DNA of 64,000 nucleotides from Candidatus Eisenbergiella merdavium. Lineage in GTDB: Bacteria > Bacillota > Clostridia > Lachnospirales > Lachnospiraceae. A program made the position numbers and the translations under genes. Below, piece by piece: positions 10,144 to 19,777 of the stretch (its first letter is position 1; the number at the start of each line of letters is the position of its first letter). The notes beneath the pieces are model-generated. The model made no database searches and had not been told where the DNA came from. It worked only from the letters and a program-made list of their open reading frames with translations. Location of the stretch: NCBI GenBank assembly GCA_019119595.1, contig DWWS01000069.1, positions 62,001 to 126,000 on the forward strand, written 5' to 3'.

Positions 10144-12498
10144 TTATCCCGCACCTTCCGAAGATGATATTCCTGCTTTAACCTTTTTTGTTCTGCCCCG
10201 GTCCTTTTTCACATAGAATACGAACAGTGCCGCTCCCGCCGCGGAGCATAACGCACCGGCCATAAAATCATAGTTATGGTAGTTAAAGCGTATCCTGTTT
10301 TCCCCTTTTCTTACCGGTACAGCCATAAAGCCGTTGCTCATCAGAATCTCAACCGGCTCTCCGTTCACCTGTGCGCGAAAGCCGTCGTCGTACGGCACGG
10401 TGAATAAAGCATATCCATCCTTTTTTACATTCATTGAAGCTGCAAAGCCGGAGGGATCCTTTTCCATGCTTCCTATCCCATTTTGCATGCGTTCCTGCAG
10501 CAGAAGCTCTTTCTGACCCGCGGCCAGCTCCCCGGCAGAAAGACTCTCACATTTTTCCAATACCCGGGCCACCGCCCTTTCGTTCTTTTCCGGCACGATC
10601 AGGCATTTCAGCATCGCCACAGCCCGAAGCTCCCCTGGAATTTTGAGGAAATCCGTTTCTGTCATATAGGTCCGGTACGCGCTGCCAAGAGGCATGGCAT
10701 TTTCATATTCACAAAGGTAAAATCTCTTTTCACCGGAAGACGCCTCCTCCAGGATCTTAGTCCCTTCCTCCGGCTGTGCCGTCACATAATATTTGCCGCC
10801 AAGAAGTTCTCTGGTTCCCTCTGGTCCCTCCGGAGTAAAGATAGGGCGTGAGGTTCCCAATGTCTCATAAAACTGATAGATCGAGCCGTTTACCATAGAG
10901 GTAAAGGAACCGGTCCCGGGCAAAGCGTTCGCCATGAGCAGCGTATTATCGCTGCTGGCAATCCGATACCGTTCATCGGGCAAAGCAAATTGATGAAATG
11001 CCGTCAATCTGTCGTGATATTCCTGCGGGCTCTGCCCGGATCCTCTCTGATACTGCCATGCGGTCATACCCGTCGTGAAAACGCAGAATGCCAGGATTCC
11101 CGCCCCGATACTGATCAAATAGCTTTTTTGATTCCGGACGGTTTCCACAATCAAACCTGTCAACAGCACTCCCGCGATTCCGGAGGCTGACCAGATCAGG
11201 AATATATCCCTTTGGTAGATCAGCTGATATCTGTGCTCCGACCACCAGAAAGCTCCCGCAGTCATCGCTGTCATGAAAAAAACAAGAGCCGCGCAGACAA
11301 GCCTTACCGGATATTCCTTCCGCCTTTCCAGCACTATGGAGGACGCAAGACTCATGAGCAAAATCAGCATAAACAGCCATCTGTGGTAATTCGTATCGGA
11401 AAACAAGCCAAAAACACTGTTAAGCAGCGGGATTCCTGTCATAGCCATTCCGCCTGCCAGAAGGATGGAAAGCCAGTCCTTTTTCCATTTTAAGATATAA
11501 CAAAGAGGAAGCAATAGCCCGGTCATGGGAAGATAAGCCGACCAGGAGGACCAGTCATACTCCTTAATGCAGGATTGGGCGCTCATCAGCTCTCCTGGAA
11601 AGAGCAGAGCCCGGACCGCCTGAAGATAGTCCCTGTTGCCGCTGTAAATCCATCTTGAAGCCGGCAGAAGGTTTGTCAGTCTGGGGTTTTCCATCGTAAA
11701 AAGCACGGATGGAACAAACAGAATACCGGCCATTGCAATACCGAGAATTCCCTCCAGCATACAGCTTACTATCAGCCCTCTTTTTTTCCAGAGCTGTCCG
11801 CCTTCCCGTACCAGAAAGTAAAAGATCAGGAAGATTACCTCCTGAATCAGAAAATAGTAGTTGACAAAGGCATTCACAGCGACTGCCAGCGCAAGGGCGC
11901 CTTTCTTCCCCTCCCGCGACAGCTTCTCATATCCGGTCAGCAGCAAGGGGAAAAAGGCTACAGCATCATGAAAATGGTGAAAGATCAGGTTCACGGACTG
12001 AAATCCTGAAAAGGCATAGAGCATCGCTCCGAGCGCAGCGTATTTTTTCCCGGTAAAACGTTTCAGATAGCCATAGGCGCACACAGCGGCAGCAGCGTAT
12101 TTCGCCATATACAGCCACCCTGTTACATACGGATAGCTTTCTGCCGAAAACAGGAACGACAGCCAGGCAAACGGACTTCCAAGCACATAAAACCCAAATG
12201 CCCCGATCAGGCTTGATCCCAGATCTATGGACCAGTTCCACCAGATATTTCCGCTTTTTACCGCTCTGTTGACAAGCATATGAAAGGGGATCTGCTGTTC
12301 GTTAAAATCGTTCCCCAGGGTAAAAATACCATCCCCGCGTATCAAAAGAACGGCAAAGCTGAGCATGGCCGCCAAGTATCCCAGAATAAAAACCTGCACA
12401 TAGCCGGTCTCCCACAGGCTGTTTAATTTTCCTGCCGCTCTCCCTGCAGCCTTTCCGGTCCCTCTGGTTCCTTTTTCCCTTTCTTTCATCCGTTCCAC
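10144..12498 (-). CDS. YfhO-family membrane protein
   Basis: 784 aa multi-TM protein; GNDFNEQQIPFHMLVNRAVKSGNIWWNWSIDLGSSLIGAFGFYVLGSPFAWLSFLF and C-terminal DDGFRAQVNGEPVEILMSNGFMAVPVRKGENRIRFNY, typical of YfhO. Confidence 0.85.
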   Translation of the reverse strand: MERMKEREKGTRGTGKAAGRAAGKLNSLWETGYVQVFILGYLAAMLSFAVLLIRGDGIFTLGNDFNEQQIPFHMLVNRAVKSGNIWWNWSIDLGSSLIGAFGFYVLGSPFAWLSFLFSAESYPYVTGWLYMAKYAAAAVCAYGYLKRFTGKKYAALGAMLYAFSGFQSVNLIFHHFHDAVAFFPLLLTGYEKLSREGKKGALALAVAVNAFVNYYFLIQEVIFLIFYFLVREGGQLWKKRGLIVSCMLEGILGIAMAGILFVPSVLFTMENPRLTNLLPASRWIYSGNRDYLQAVRALLFPGELMSAQSCIKEYDWSSWSAYLPMTGLLLPLCYILKWKKDWLSILLAGGMAMTGIPLLNSVFGLFSDTNYHRWLFMLILLMSLASSIVLERRKEYPVRLVCAALVFFMTAMTAGAFWWSEHRYQLIYQRDIFLIWSASGIAGVLLTGLIVETVRNQKSYLISIGAGILAFCVFTTGMTAWQYQRGSGQSPQEYHDRLTAFHQFALPDERYRIASSDNTLLMANALPGTGSFTSMVNGSIYQFYETLGTSRPIFTPEGPEGTRELLGGKYYVTAQPEEGTKILEEASSGEKRFYLCEYENAMPLGSAYRTYMTETDFLKIPGELRAVAMLKCLIVPEKNERAVARVLEKCESLSAGELAAGQKELLLQERMQNGIGSMEKDPSGFAASMNVKKDGYALFTVPYDDGFRAQVNGEPVEILMSNGFMAVPVRKGENRIRFNYHNYDFMAGALCSAAGAALFVFYVKKDRGRTKKVKAGISSSEGAG

Positions 12499-12501
12499 TT
12501 T

Positions 12502-13413
12502 CTACAACACCCTTCCCTTTTCATCAATCAGCACCCACCCCTCCCACAGCTCATGCATCCTGGCAGGCTCGATCACCTGGCTGTTCTTGTGCTTCGCAGG
12601 ACGAATGGTGATCTTATCCGTTCTGCGGTTCAGTCTTGCCCCCCAAAAGCTGAAGGTGCTGTTGGCGCAGATATTCGCGCGGCAATGGCTCATAAGCTCG
12701 CAGTCGTAGAAGCTGTCCGCCCCCCGGTTCCAGTCGGCCACCGTATATTCCGCTCCCTGATAGCGCTCTCTCAAATAGCCCGGATCATCTGAAAACAGGT
12801 AAAAATGCGCGTCCGGCATCTGCTCCCGCACCTGCCGCATGGCCGCCTCATAATAGGTGTCCGTACAGATCCCGCCGAACATGCCCGCGTTCTCCGGATC
12901 CAGATAGTCCCCTCTGCGAATGTGGACACTGACGGAATTTTCCCCTTCCATCCGCTCCGCCGTCCGCACGTTCCGGGAATCGGCGCTTTGGGGGAAGCGG
13001 ATCCGCTCCTGCAGCAGGGGCATGATATCGTGGTAGTATTTCTCGCAGGCCCAGTGTCCCTCCAGATATTTGTCCTCAAAGGTGAAAATCTCCGGATGGT
13101 ACATATCGGTTTCATAAAAATGCTTATCCGCGGAAGGATTCAGCTTTCTTTTCAGCTTTCCATAAAAGCTGCCCCAAAGGCCTCCGCTCCCAAGTAGTGC
13201 GGCGCATTCTTCTTTGGAAGCTGTATCAAACCGCAGGCCTTCAAACAGTCTCAGCTCCAGGGAACGCCTTGCCAGCACGTTTTTCTGCCGGCTTTCATCC
13301 TCGAACCAGGAAATATCCAGCTTTGCTTCCTTCCCAAGCGCTCTGAATTTTTCATATAACGCGTATTGCTGCATCTGGTTTCCCAGGCCGCCCATCACCT
13401 TTATAATAATCAT
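12502..13413 (-). CDS. Alpha-1,2-fucosyltransferase-like (GT11)
   Basis: MIIIKVMGGLGNQMQQYALYEKF; VSVHIRRGDYLDPENAG; ANSTFSFWGARLN. Start set to internal Met (ORF extends to 13440). Confidence 0.9.
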   Translation of the reverse strand: MIIIKVMGGLGNQMQQYALYEKFRALGKEAKLDISWFEDESRQKNVLARRSLELRLFEGLRFDTASKEECAALLGSGGLWGSFYGKLKRKLNPSADKHFYETDMYHPEIFTFEDKYLEGHWACEKYYHDIMPLLQERIRFPQSADSRNVRTAERMEGENSVSVHIRRGDYLDPENAGMFGGICTDTYYEAAMRQVREQMPDAHFYLFSDDPGYLRERYQGAEYTVADWNRGADSFYDCELMSHCRANICANSTFSFWGARLNRRTDKITIRPAKHKNSQVIEPARMHELWEGWVLIDEKGRVL

Positions 13414-13506
13414 GATCTTCTCTCTTTTCCGATTATGCAATCCCGGCCAGCGAAAGCGGTAAATGGCCTGCTCGTGCGGATCAGTCCCTTTCTGTCATAA
13501 AGTCCG

Positions 13507-14526
13507 TCATCCCATCCTTCTGTCATAAAGCCCAAACAACGCAGCTCCGGCGGCGCAGCGCAGTCTGTCCGGTTTTCGCGCCACCCAGGCAAGGATCCGG
13601 TTCGCCTTATCCGCAGGATGCATCAAATAGCGCTCCAGCTTTTCAGGGATCCGTCCTTCTCTGCTGATCTTCCGGATCCTTTCCGCATATCCGCTCCTTC
13701 CTCCCCGCAGCTCGTTTTTCACAGCGAGCAGGCTGAGGTAAACCGCTTCCTTTTCCCCCTGCTCCTGTCCGTTTGGGATCCCTTTCTCTGTCAATACCCG
13801 GTGAATGGCCTCGTTCAGGGCACGGATCCCATCCGTCATGGAAGGATCATATTTGTGCACCATGGATGCCGGATTATAAAAATAATGATACCAGGCGGCG
13901 TCCTTCAGTATGACAAGGCGGCTGCAGTCGCAAAGCGCCGGGAGCACGATATTCACATCCTCGCCCATGCGGATCCTCGCATCGCAGAAGCGGAGATTGT
14001 CCCGGATCAGCTCCGCGGAAAAGAGCTTCATGCAGCGGGACATGGAAACCGTTCTTCTCTCATTTCCCAAAAGTCTTTCTTTCACCGCCAGAAGACGTTC
14101 TCCCTCATAAATGCCGGGTTCAAGCTCATGGCGGCAGACCTGCGCTCCGTCCGGCCGTTCGATCGCAAAATTGCAGCAGACCACCTCACCCGGCTCTCCC
14201 TGCGCCTCCCGAGCCAGCCCTTCCACCATACAGGCGTCGATCCAGTCGTCGCTGTCCACAAAGAGAAGCCAGTCTCCCGCCGCCTCCCTTACGCCTGCCG
14301 TCCATGCCGACATCAGGCCGCCGTTTTCCTTATGGATCACACGGATCCTTTCGTCCTTCCGGGCATATGCGTCGCACATCTGCGGGCTTTCATCCGTCGC
14401 GCCGTCGTCCACCAGCAGAATTTCCAGATTCTGAAAGGTCTGTGCCCGGATGCTTTCCACACAGCGCCTCAGGTAATCCTGGGCGTTGTACACCGGAACG
14501 ATCACGCTGATCTTATTCTGAAGCAT
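13507..14526 (-). CDS. Glycosyltransferase family 2
   Basis: KISVIVPVYNAQDYLRRCVESIRAQTFQNLEILLVDDGATDESPQMCDAYA; start at internal Met MLQNK. Confidence 0.88.
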   Translation of the reverse strand: MLQNKISVIVPVYNAQDYLRRCVESIRAQTFQNLEILLVDDGATDESPQMCDAYARKDERIRVIHKENGGLMSAWTAGVREAAGDWLLFVDSDDWIDACMVEGLAREAQGEPGEVVCCNFAIERPDGAQVCRHELEPGIYEGERLLAVKERLLGNERRTVSMSRCMKLFSAELIRDNLRFCDARIRMGEDVNIVLPALCDCSRLVILKDAAWYHYFYNPASMVHKYDPSMTDGIRALNEAIHRVLTEKGIPNGQEQGEKEAVYLSLLAVKNELRGGRSGYAERIRKISREGRIPEKLERYLMHPADKANRILAWVARKPDRLRCAAGAALFGLYDRRMG

Positions 14527-14557
14527 GGCTTTTCTCCTTCCCTGCCGCGCGCCCGCC

Positions 14558-15121
14558 TCACCGTGTGGAGGCTCCGGACAGAATGCGTCCGGGAACCCCC
14601 GCCACATGCGCGCCCTTTTGCTCCACGCTTTTTGTCACCACACAGCCTGCTCCCACGATCACTCCGTCCGCAACTCGGATATTTCCGATCACGCTGCAGC
14701 CCCATCCCAGCGTCACACGGCTTCCGAGAACGGGGCTGGGTGTCTGCGCCCCGGTATTTCCGATGCAGCAGTTTCCCGTGATCCTGCAGTCTTCTCCGAT
14801 CCGCGCGTCCTCATTGACCACAATGGGAGCGATATGATAGATCATCAGTCCTTTTCCAAAGCAGTTTTCCGGGATTTCAAAGCCAAGCCGGATTCCCAGG
14901 GAATACTTTCTGCGGTGATACCAGGCAAAGGCGATATGGTGTCGCAGGCCTCCGCAGTTTTTATGATATTCCGCATGACGCAGCGTCCGGATAAATTTCC
15001 AGATCCGATACATTTTGGAGCCAAGGAGCCGGGCCTGAAAAAGCGCCGCCCATCCGTCTCCAAAATAAAGCGACCGCTCGAAGGCCAGATATTCCTTCAG
15101 CTCCTTTCTACTGCGAATCAT
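14558..15121 (-). CDS. Serine O-acetyltransferase-like hexapeptide transferase
   Basis: FGKGLMIYHIAPIVVNEDARIGEDCRITGNCCIGN...GVIVGAGCVVTKSVEQKGAHVAGVPGRI. Confidence 0.87.
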   Translation of the reverse strand: MIRSRKELKEYLAFERSLYFGDGWAALFQARLLGSKMYRIWKFIRTLRHAEYHKNCGGLRHHIAFAWYHRRKYSLGIRLGFEIPENCFGKGLMIYHIAPIVVNEDARIGEDCRITGNCCIGNTGAQTPSPVLGSRVTLGWGCSVIGNIRVADGVIVGAGCVVTKSVEQKGAHVAGVPGRILSGASTR

Positions 15122-16280
15122 CCCCGCTCCTTTCCCAGCGCAGGCTTTCGTTCAGCACTGCAAAAACCTTCCTGTTTACCTTCCTGTAATCGAACTGTCC
15201 GGATTTTTCCCAGGCCGCTCTGCTGTATCCGGCATATCCGGAAAGGATCCGGCTCATGGCGGCCCGGATTTCCAAAATGCTTCCGTCCGTCACCTCGCTG
15301 TCTCTGCCGTAGGTGAGCACCTCCTTAATGCCGCCCACATCCGTAGTCACAACCGGAAGGCCTGTGCTGATGGCTTCCAGAATGATCATGGGAATCCCCT
15401 CGAAGGTGGAATTCATCACCAGCATATCCGATTCTTCCATGAATCGCTGCACCTCTTCCGGCGTTACGGCGCCCAGGAAGCGGATCCTGCCGCTTCCCCC
15501 GGCCTTTTTCTCCAGCGCTTCCCGTTCTTCCCCGTCGCCCAGGATGCACAGCGTACAGTCCTTCTCCCAGTCCTTTGCCGCTTCGATGAGAGGGCCCACG
15601 TTCTTTACAGCGGAAAGGCGGCCCGCATAAAGAAGTCTGACCGGCTCCTTTGGAAGCGGTCTTTCCTTCCATGGACGGCAGACAATGGAATTTCCCACAT
15701 GAATGATCCTGGGATTGTAAGGAGCGTAATCCTCCATGGTTTCCGAATCCAGCGCGAAGACCGCCGTGCTCTTTCGGATCACCTGCATGAGAAAGCTCTG
15801 GAAAAGACGCCGGACCAGAGGCGCCTTTTTGAAAAACCGGACCCTCTTATACATGTTCAGATAGGTGCCGTGAGAGAAAACATAGCAGACGGCGCCGGGA
15901 CGCATCAGACGGACCGCCGCGAATGCCTCCGGCGTATGAATATAGTTGACGTCCTCTTTTCCCGGCGCGATCAGGCGGCGGTATTTCCACAGGCCCTTCA
16001 CATATTCCAGACGCAGGGATTTTTTTACGTTCCCCAGATCCGCTTCAGCCTGCGTTACGGCCAGAAAAGAAAAGCTCCCTCCTGCCGTTTCGATCTTCCG
16101 GATCCTTCCCACCTCGGCCGGATCGCAGGAGACGCCCGCAAGAAGCACATCCCCGCAGCGCCGGGGATGATCCTCTGCCAGATAGCGCAGGAAATTCCTG
16201 ATGCTGGTCACCTGCCCTCCTACCGGATAATCCCGGAAGTTGCAGGTATCATATAAAATCAGCCTGTTCACCTTATCCAC
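15108..16280 (-). CDS. Glycosyltransferase family 4
   Basis: LLYAGRLSAVKNVGPLIEA...ESDMLVMNSTFEGIPMIILEAISTGLPVVTTDVGGIKE. Confidence 0.88.
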   Translation of the reverse strand: MDKVNRLILYDTCNFRDYPVGGQVTSIRNFLRYLAEDHPRRCGDVLLAGVSCDPAEVGRIRKIETAGGSFSFLAVTQAEADLGNVKKSLRLEYVKGLWKYRRLIAPGKEDVNYIHTPEAFAAVRLMRPGAVCYVFSHGTYLNMYKRVRFFKKAPLVRRLFQSFLMQVIRKSTAVFALDSETMEDYAPYNPRIIHVGNSIVCRPWKERPLPKEPVRLLYAGRLSAVKNVGPLIEAAKDWEKDCTLCILGDGEEREALEKKAGGSGRIRFLGAVTPEEVQRFMEESDMLVMNSTFEGIPMIILEAISTGLPVVTTDVGGIKEVLTYGRDSEVTDGSILEIRAAMSRILSGYAGYSRAAWEKSGQFDYRKVNRKVFAVLNESLRWERSGDDSQ

Positions 16281-16281
16281 C

Positions 16282-17442
16282 TCATACCTCTTCCATCATG
16301 CCGAACAATTTCAGGGTCATCCCATCTCCCCACGGATAACAGCCGTAACGCTGAGGATATTGCGCAAAGCCGTCGCATTCGGCCGAGCACCGCTCCACCC
16401 TTCCGTTTTTCACACAGGAAAGAAGAAACTTTGCCGCAGCGCCGACCTGCTGCGTCCAGTCCTCCTCCAGGCAGCCTCTGCGGATGCCCGCGAGCATGGC
16501 GCAGGCGATCATGGCGGTCGCGGAGGTATCCGCGGGACCTTCAAACGCGGGAAGAAGCCAGGAAAAGCTGCCGTCCTTGCGCTGAAGAGCCGCGGCCGCC
16601 CGGGTCAGATTCTGCAGATGTCCCTGAATAAAAAGAAACTGCGGCGTTTTTTCCGGAAGAACGGCCAGACTTTCCGCCATTCCGAGCATCAGCCAGCCAA
16701 CAGCCCTTCCCCAGCCCACACAGCCGTACTTTATGCCTGTCCGGCTGTTAAAGCCATGATATGGAAGACCGCTTTTTACGTCCATCCCATCGTCAAGGAA
16801 ATGCACGATCTGGGTCACACCCATTTTCACAAATGCGCTCTCTCCGCTCAGAAGCCCGTAACGGCACAGAAAGGGACAGACCATTCCCACCGTATCCGCA
16901 TAGATATCCGACGCGTCTCTGATACGGTAAACCAGATCTCCCCGCTCATCCTTTTTGTGCTCCCGCAGAAAAGCAGCAATACGCGAGGCAGCCTCCAGGT
17001 ACTTTTTCTGTCCGGTGCTTTCATACAGGTCCAGCAGCGCCGTTCCGTTCGTCGCGTTATCCACATAATACAACGGCATTCCCTTTTTTATCCACCGATC
17101 AAAATACCGGATGAGCACCGCCTCGCTTTTATTGTCGCTCACGCCTCTCTGCACCTGGGACAGGCCTGCCGCAAGCAGCGCGTTCGGCCAGGAATAATGA
17201 TCCAGCGGCGGAAGCTGTGTCCGCAGCAGATATTTTCTCACCGCCCTTTTCAGCCGTTCCTTTGCGGTGAAGGCCGGCCAGGCAAACAGCTCCCCGGCGG
17301 CCTGCTCCTGCAGGGCATTGATCTTCTGTATGGTTTCCGTTCTCTGCAGAAGCTCCTGTAATCCTTCCATCTGTTTCAAAGCCTTTCCTGTTATTATTTT
17401 CCGCCCATGCTCCATGCGCCTACATGGGAGACCTGCCGTCAA
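16282..17442 (-). CDS. GH88/GH105-like (unsaturated glycuronyl hydrolase fold) protein; exact start uncertain
   Basis: (alpha/alpha)6-type motifs: PLYYVDNATNGTALLDLYE...GLPYHGFNSRTGIKYGCVGWGRAVGWLMLGMAESL...DTSATAMIACAMLAG; no signal peptide apparent. Confidence 0.75.
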   Translation of the reverse strand: MTAGLPCRRMEHGRKIITGKALKQMEGLQELLQRTETIQKINALQEQAAGELFAWPAFTAKERLKRAVRKYLLRTQLPPLDHYSWPNALLAAGLSQVQRGVSDNKSEAVLIRYFDRWIKKGMPLYYVDNATNGTALLDLYESTGQKKYLEAASRIAAFLREHKKDERGDLVYRIRDASDIYADTVGMVCPFLCRYGLLSGESAFVKMGVTQIVHFLDDGMDVKSGLPYHGFNSRTGIKYGCVGWGRAVGWLMLGMAESLAVLPEKTPQFLFIQGHLQNLTRAAAALQRKDGSFSWLLPAFEGPADTSATAMIACAMLAGIRRGCLEEDWTQQVGAAAKFLLSCVKNGRVERCSAECDGFAQYPQRYGCYPWGDGMTLKLFGMMEEV

Positions 17443-18628
17443 GCAGGCGGCTCAGCATTCTTCCGGTCTGCCTCGCCCGCTCCAGATAGGCGGGCATGAC
17501 CGTCTCCAGCCTCTTTCTGATCCTGCCTTCCTCGCCAAGCAGCCAGTCAAAACCCTTCGCGAGCTCATCCTCCTCCTGGAGCGACTGCACGGGAAGCACA
17601 TAGTTCTCCCATGTTCCGAACAGATCCAGAGCGATCCCTCTCGCCTTGACCGAATACCCGAGCACCAGGGTGGGAATCAGAGAGGAATAGGCAGCAATGG
17701 TGGAATGGGTCCTTGCTCCGATGAAAAACCGACAGCGGGAAATATATCCCTTCAGCGTCTCGCAATCCGCGTCCTCAAGCAATACAACCCGCCCCGTGCT
17801 TCTGAATTCAGCCAAAAGCTCTCTCAGCACCGTCCTGTCGTCATTGCTTTTCCATACCACATGAGGGATCAGCGCTACGCCCATTTCCGTTGTTTCCAGA
17901 ATATGTCGGATCAGACGCCTGTAATTTTCCATGGTAATTCCGGGTTTCCCCTCCCGCTCCACCACCATGGGACTCACGTTCAGCCCCACCATGTTTCCCT
18001 CCTGAAAGCCTGCCGGCAGAGCGCGCTTTCTGGCGGGAAGCAGGAACGCGGGATCGGGAACCAGATAGCTTTTTTCCTTCAGACCGGCCTGGCAGAGCGC
18101 CTGCCAGGTGATGGATTCCCTCGCTATAATGCAGGTATAGCGCTTCATATCCTCAATGATATCAGGATCCGCGAGAAGCTCCGGCTCGATGGAACAGCCG
18201 AGCAGCACGGTCATCGCCCCCTGTCCGGTGAAAAGAAGATTCGCATATTTCAGCTCTTTCACAAGCTCCGCATAGCAGTAGTTGTCCCCGCCGATGGAAA
18301 TATTCATCTGCCGCAGATTTCTTCCGCAGACCTCATGAAAACGATATCTCAGGGCCGCCTCCGGATCATGCATCACATGCTCCTTCAGGTAATACCAGAC
18401 GTGGATGAAAAAATTTTTTCTCACCTTACGTTCTTCAAGCAGCATCGCCATTCCCTTTAAGGAATAGGCCTCATCCTCCGCAAGGCTGTTGGTCATCACC
18501 ACGGCGGGCCTTGGAAGCATCCTTATCACCGTATTGACAATAGCCTCACACCCATGGTTTCCGCTCCCCGCATGCATATACAGGACGATTTTATCCGTTT
18601 TTCCCTGATAACACCGCATATCGCTCAT
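17420..18628 (-). CDS. Polysaccharide pyruvyl transferase family protein
   Basis: VLYMHAGSGNHGCEAIVNTVIRML...ISIGGDNYCY...RFFIGARTHSTIAAYSSLIPTLVLGYSVKARGIALDLFG. Confidence 0.87.
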   Translation of the reverse strand: MSDMRCYQGKTDKIVLYMHAGSGNHGCEAIVNTVIRMLPRPAVVMTNSLAEDEAYSLKGMAMLLEERKVRKNFFIHVWYYLKEHVMHDPEAALRYRFHEVCGRNLRQMNISIGGDNYCYAELVKELKYANLLFTGQGAMTVLLGCSIEPELLADPDIIEDMKRYTCIIARESITWQALCQAGLKEKSYLVPDPAFLLPARKRALPAGFQEGNMVGLNVSPMVVEREGKPGITMENYRRLIRHILETTEMGVALIPHVVWKSNDDRTVLRELLAEFRSTGRVVLLEDADCETLKGYISRCRFFIGARTHSTIAAYSSLIPTLVLGYSVKARGIALDLFGTWENYVLPVQSLQEEDELAKGFDWLLGEEGRIRKRLETVMPAYLERARQTGRMLSRLLDGRSPM

Positions 18629-18667
18629 CTTCCTCCAACTTTAAGCCTTTTGGAACTCCTTTTCGTA

Positions 18668-19777
18668 TCATGTCCGGAATCTTCTCCGCTTCCAGATATG
18701 GTACAGACTCAAATACCCCAGCGGAGCACGCAGGAAAATCATCCCCTTTACCCGATACCCCGCGGAAAGCCGTTTTCTTCCGTTTCCTCCGAGCTCCCTC
18801 CATGCCCGCCCGGCCGCCTCATGACACCGGTTCAGGTATTCTCCGTATTTCCGCCTCATATCAGACGGCTCGAGCAGGGCCAGCTTCCCCGCCGTCAGCA
18901 GCGCCGCCTGAAACAGGCAGAGCCGCACGTTTTCCTCCGCTTCCTCACCAAAGCGGGCCAGCTCCTTCTCCGCAAGCTCCCAGCAGGTGATCTGATCCAT
19001 ATAGGAGGGCCGAAATTCCGAAAGCATGGCTCCTTTTTCATTGATAAAATAACAGTAGCCGCGCCCTTCCGTGACCAGGATCCGCTTCATCCCCGGCATG
19101 AGACGGGCCAGAAACACCAGATCCTCCCCGATGGAAAGGCCCTCCGGGAAACGCGACGTCCCGATGGCTTTCCGGGAAAAAAGGATGCTCCAGCAGCGGG
19201 AGCTTCCCTGAAGAAGGAAGCGGTTCACATACCGCTCTGCGTCCATTGCCTGACAGTCCTGCTCCTGACAGTCCTGCGCTTTCAGACCGCAGGGTTCTTC
19301 ATCTGCTTCCGGCCTTCCTTGCCCTGTCGTCCGGCCTTTGTCCGGCGTCCCTTCCCGACAGCCTTGACGGAAGCGCTCCCGCTCCGCCTCGCCCACCGCT
19401 TTGTAACCGCCAAGGATCATATCTCCCCGTTTTTTTACCAGCAGCGCAAGCTGCTCCTTCAGCATTCCAGGCAGGAGCCAGTCGTCCGCGTCCACAAAGG
19501 CCACATATTCTCCCCGCGCCTGTTCCAGCCCCAGGTTGCGGGCCGAAGAAACGCCACCGTTTCCCTTTTGGATGAGGCGGATGCGTCCGTCCTTTTTCTC
19601 CCACTGCCGGCAGAGAGCGGCGCTTTCGTCCTTTGAGCCGTCGTCGATCACAAGGATCTCCAGGTCCTTATGGGTCTGGCGCGTCAGGCTTTCCAGGCAG
19701 TCAGAAAGATATCCCTGCGCATTATAAACCGGCACAACGACCGAAATCAAGGCATTCACCGCGCAAGCACCTCCCAA
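18668..19777 (-). CDS. Glycosyltransferase family 2
   Basis: LISVVVPVYNAQGYLSDCLESLTRQTHKDLEILVIDDGSKDESAALC...YVAFVDADDWLLPGML. Confidence 0.88.
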   Translation of the reverse strand: MGGACAVNALISVVVPVYNAQGYLSDCLESLTRQTHKDLEILVIDDGSKDESAALCRQWEKKDGRIRLIQKGNGGVSSARNLGLEQARGEYVAFVDADDWLLPGMLKEQLALLVKKRGDMILGGYKAVGEAERERFRQGCREGTPDKGRTTGQGRPEADEEPCGLKAQDCQEQDCQAMDAERYVNRFLLQGSSRCWSILFSRKAIGTSRFPEGLSIGEDLVFLARLMPGMKRILVTEGRGYCYFINEKGAMLSEFRPSYMDQITCWELAEKELARFGEEAEENVRLCLFQAALLTAGKLALLEPSDMRRKYGEYLNRCHEAAGRAWRELGGNGRKRLSAGYRVKGMIFLRAPLGYLSLYHIWKRRRFRT

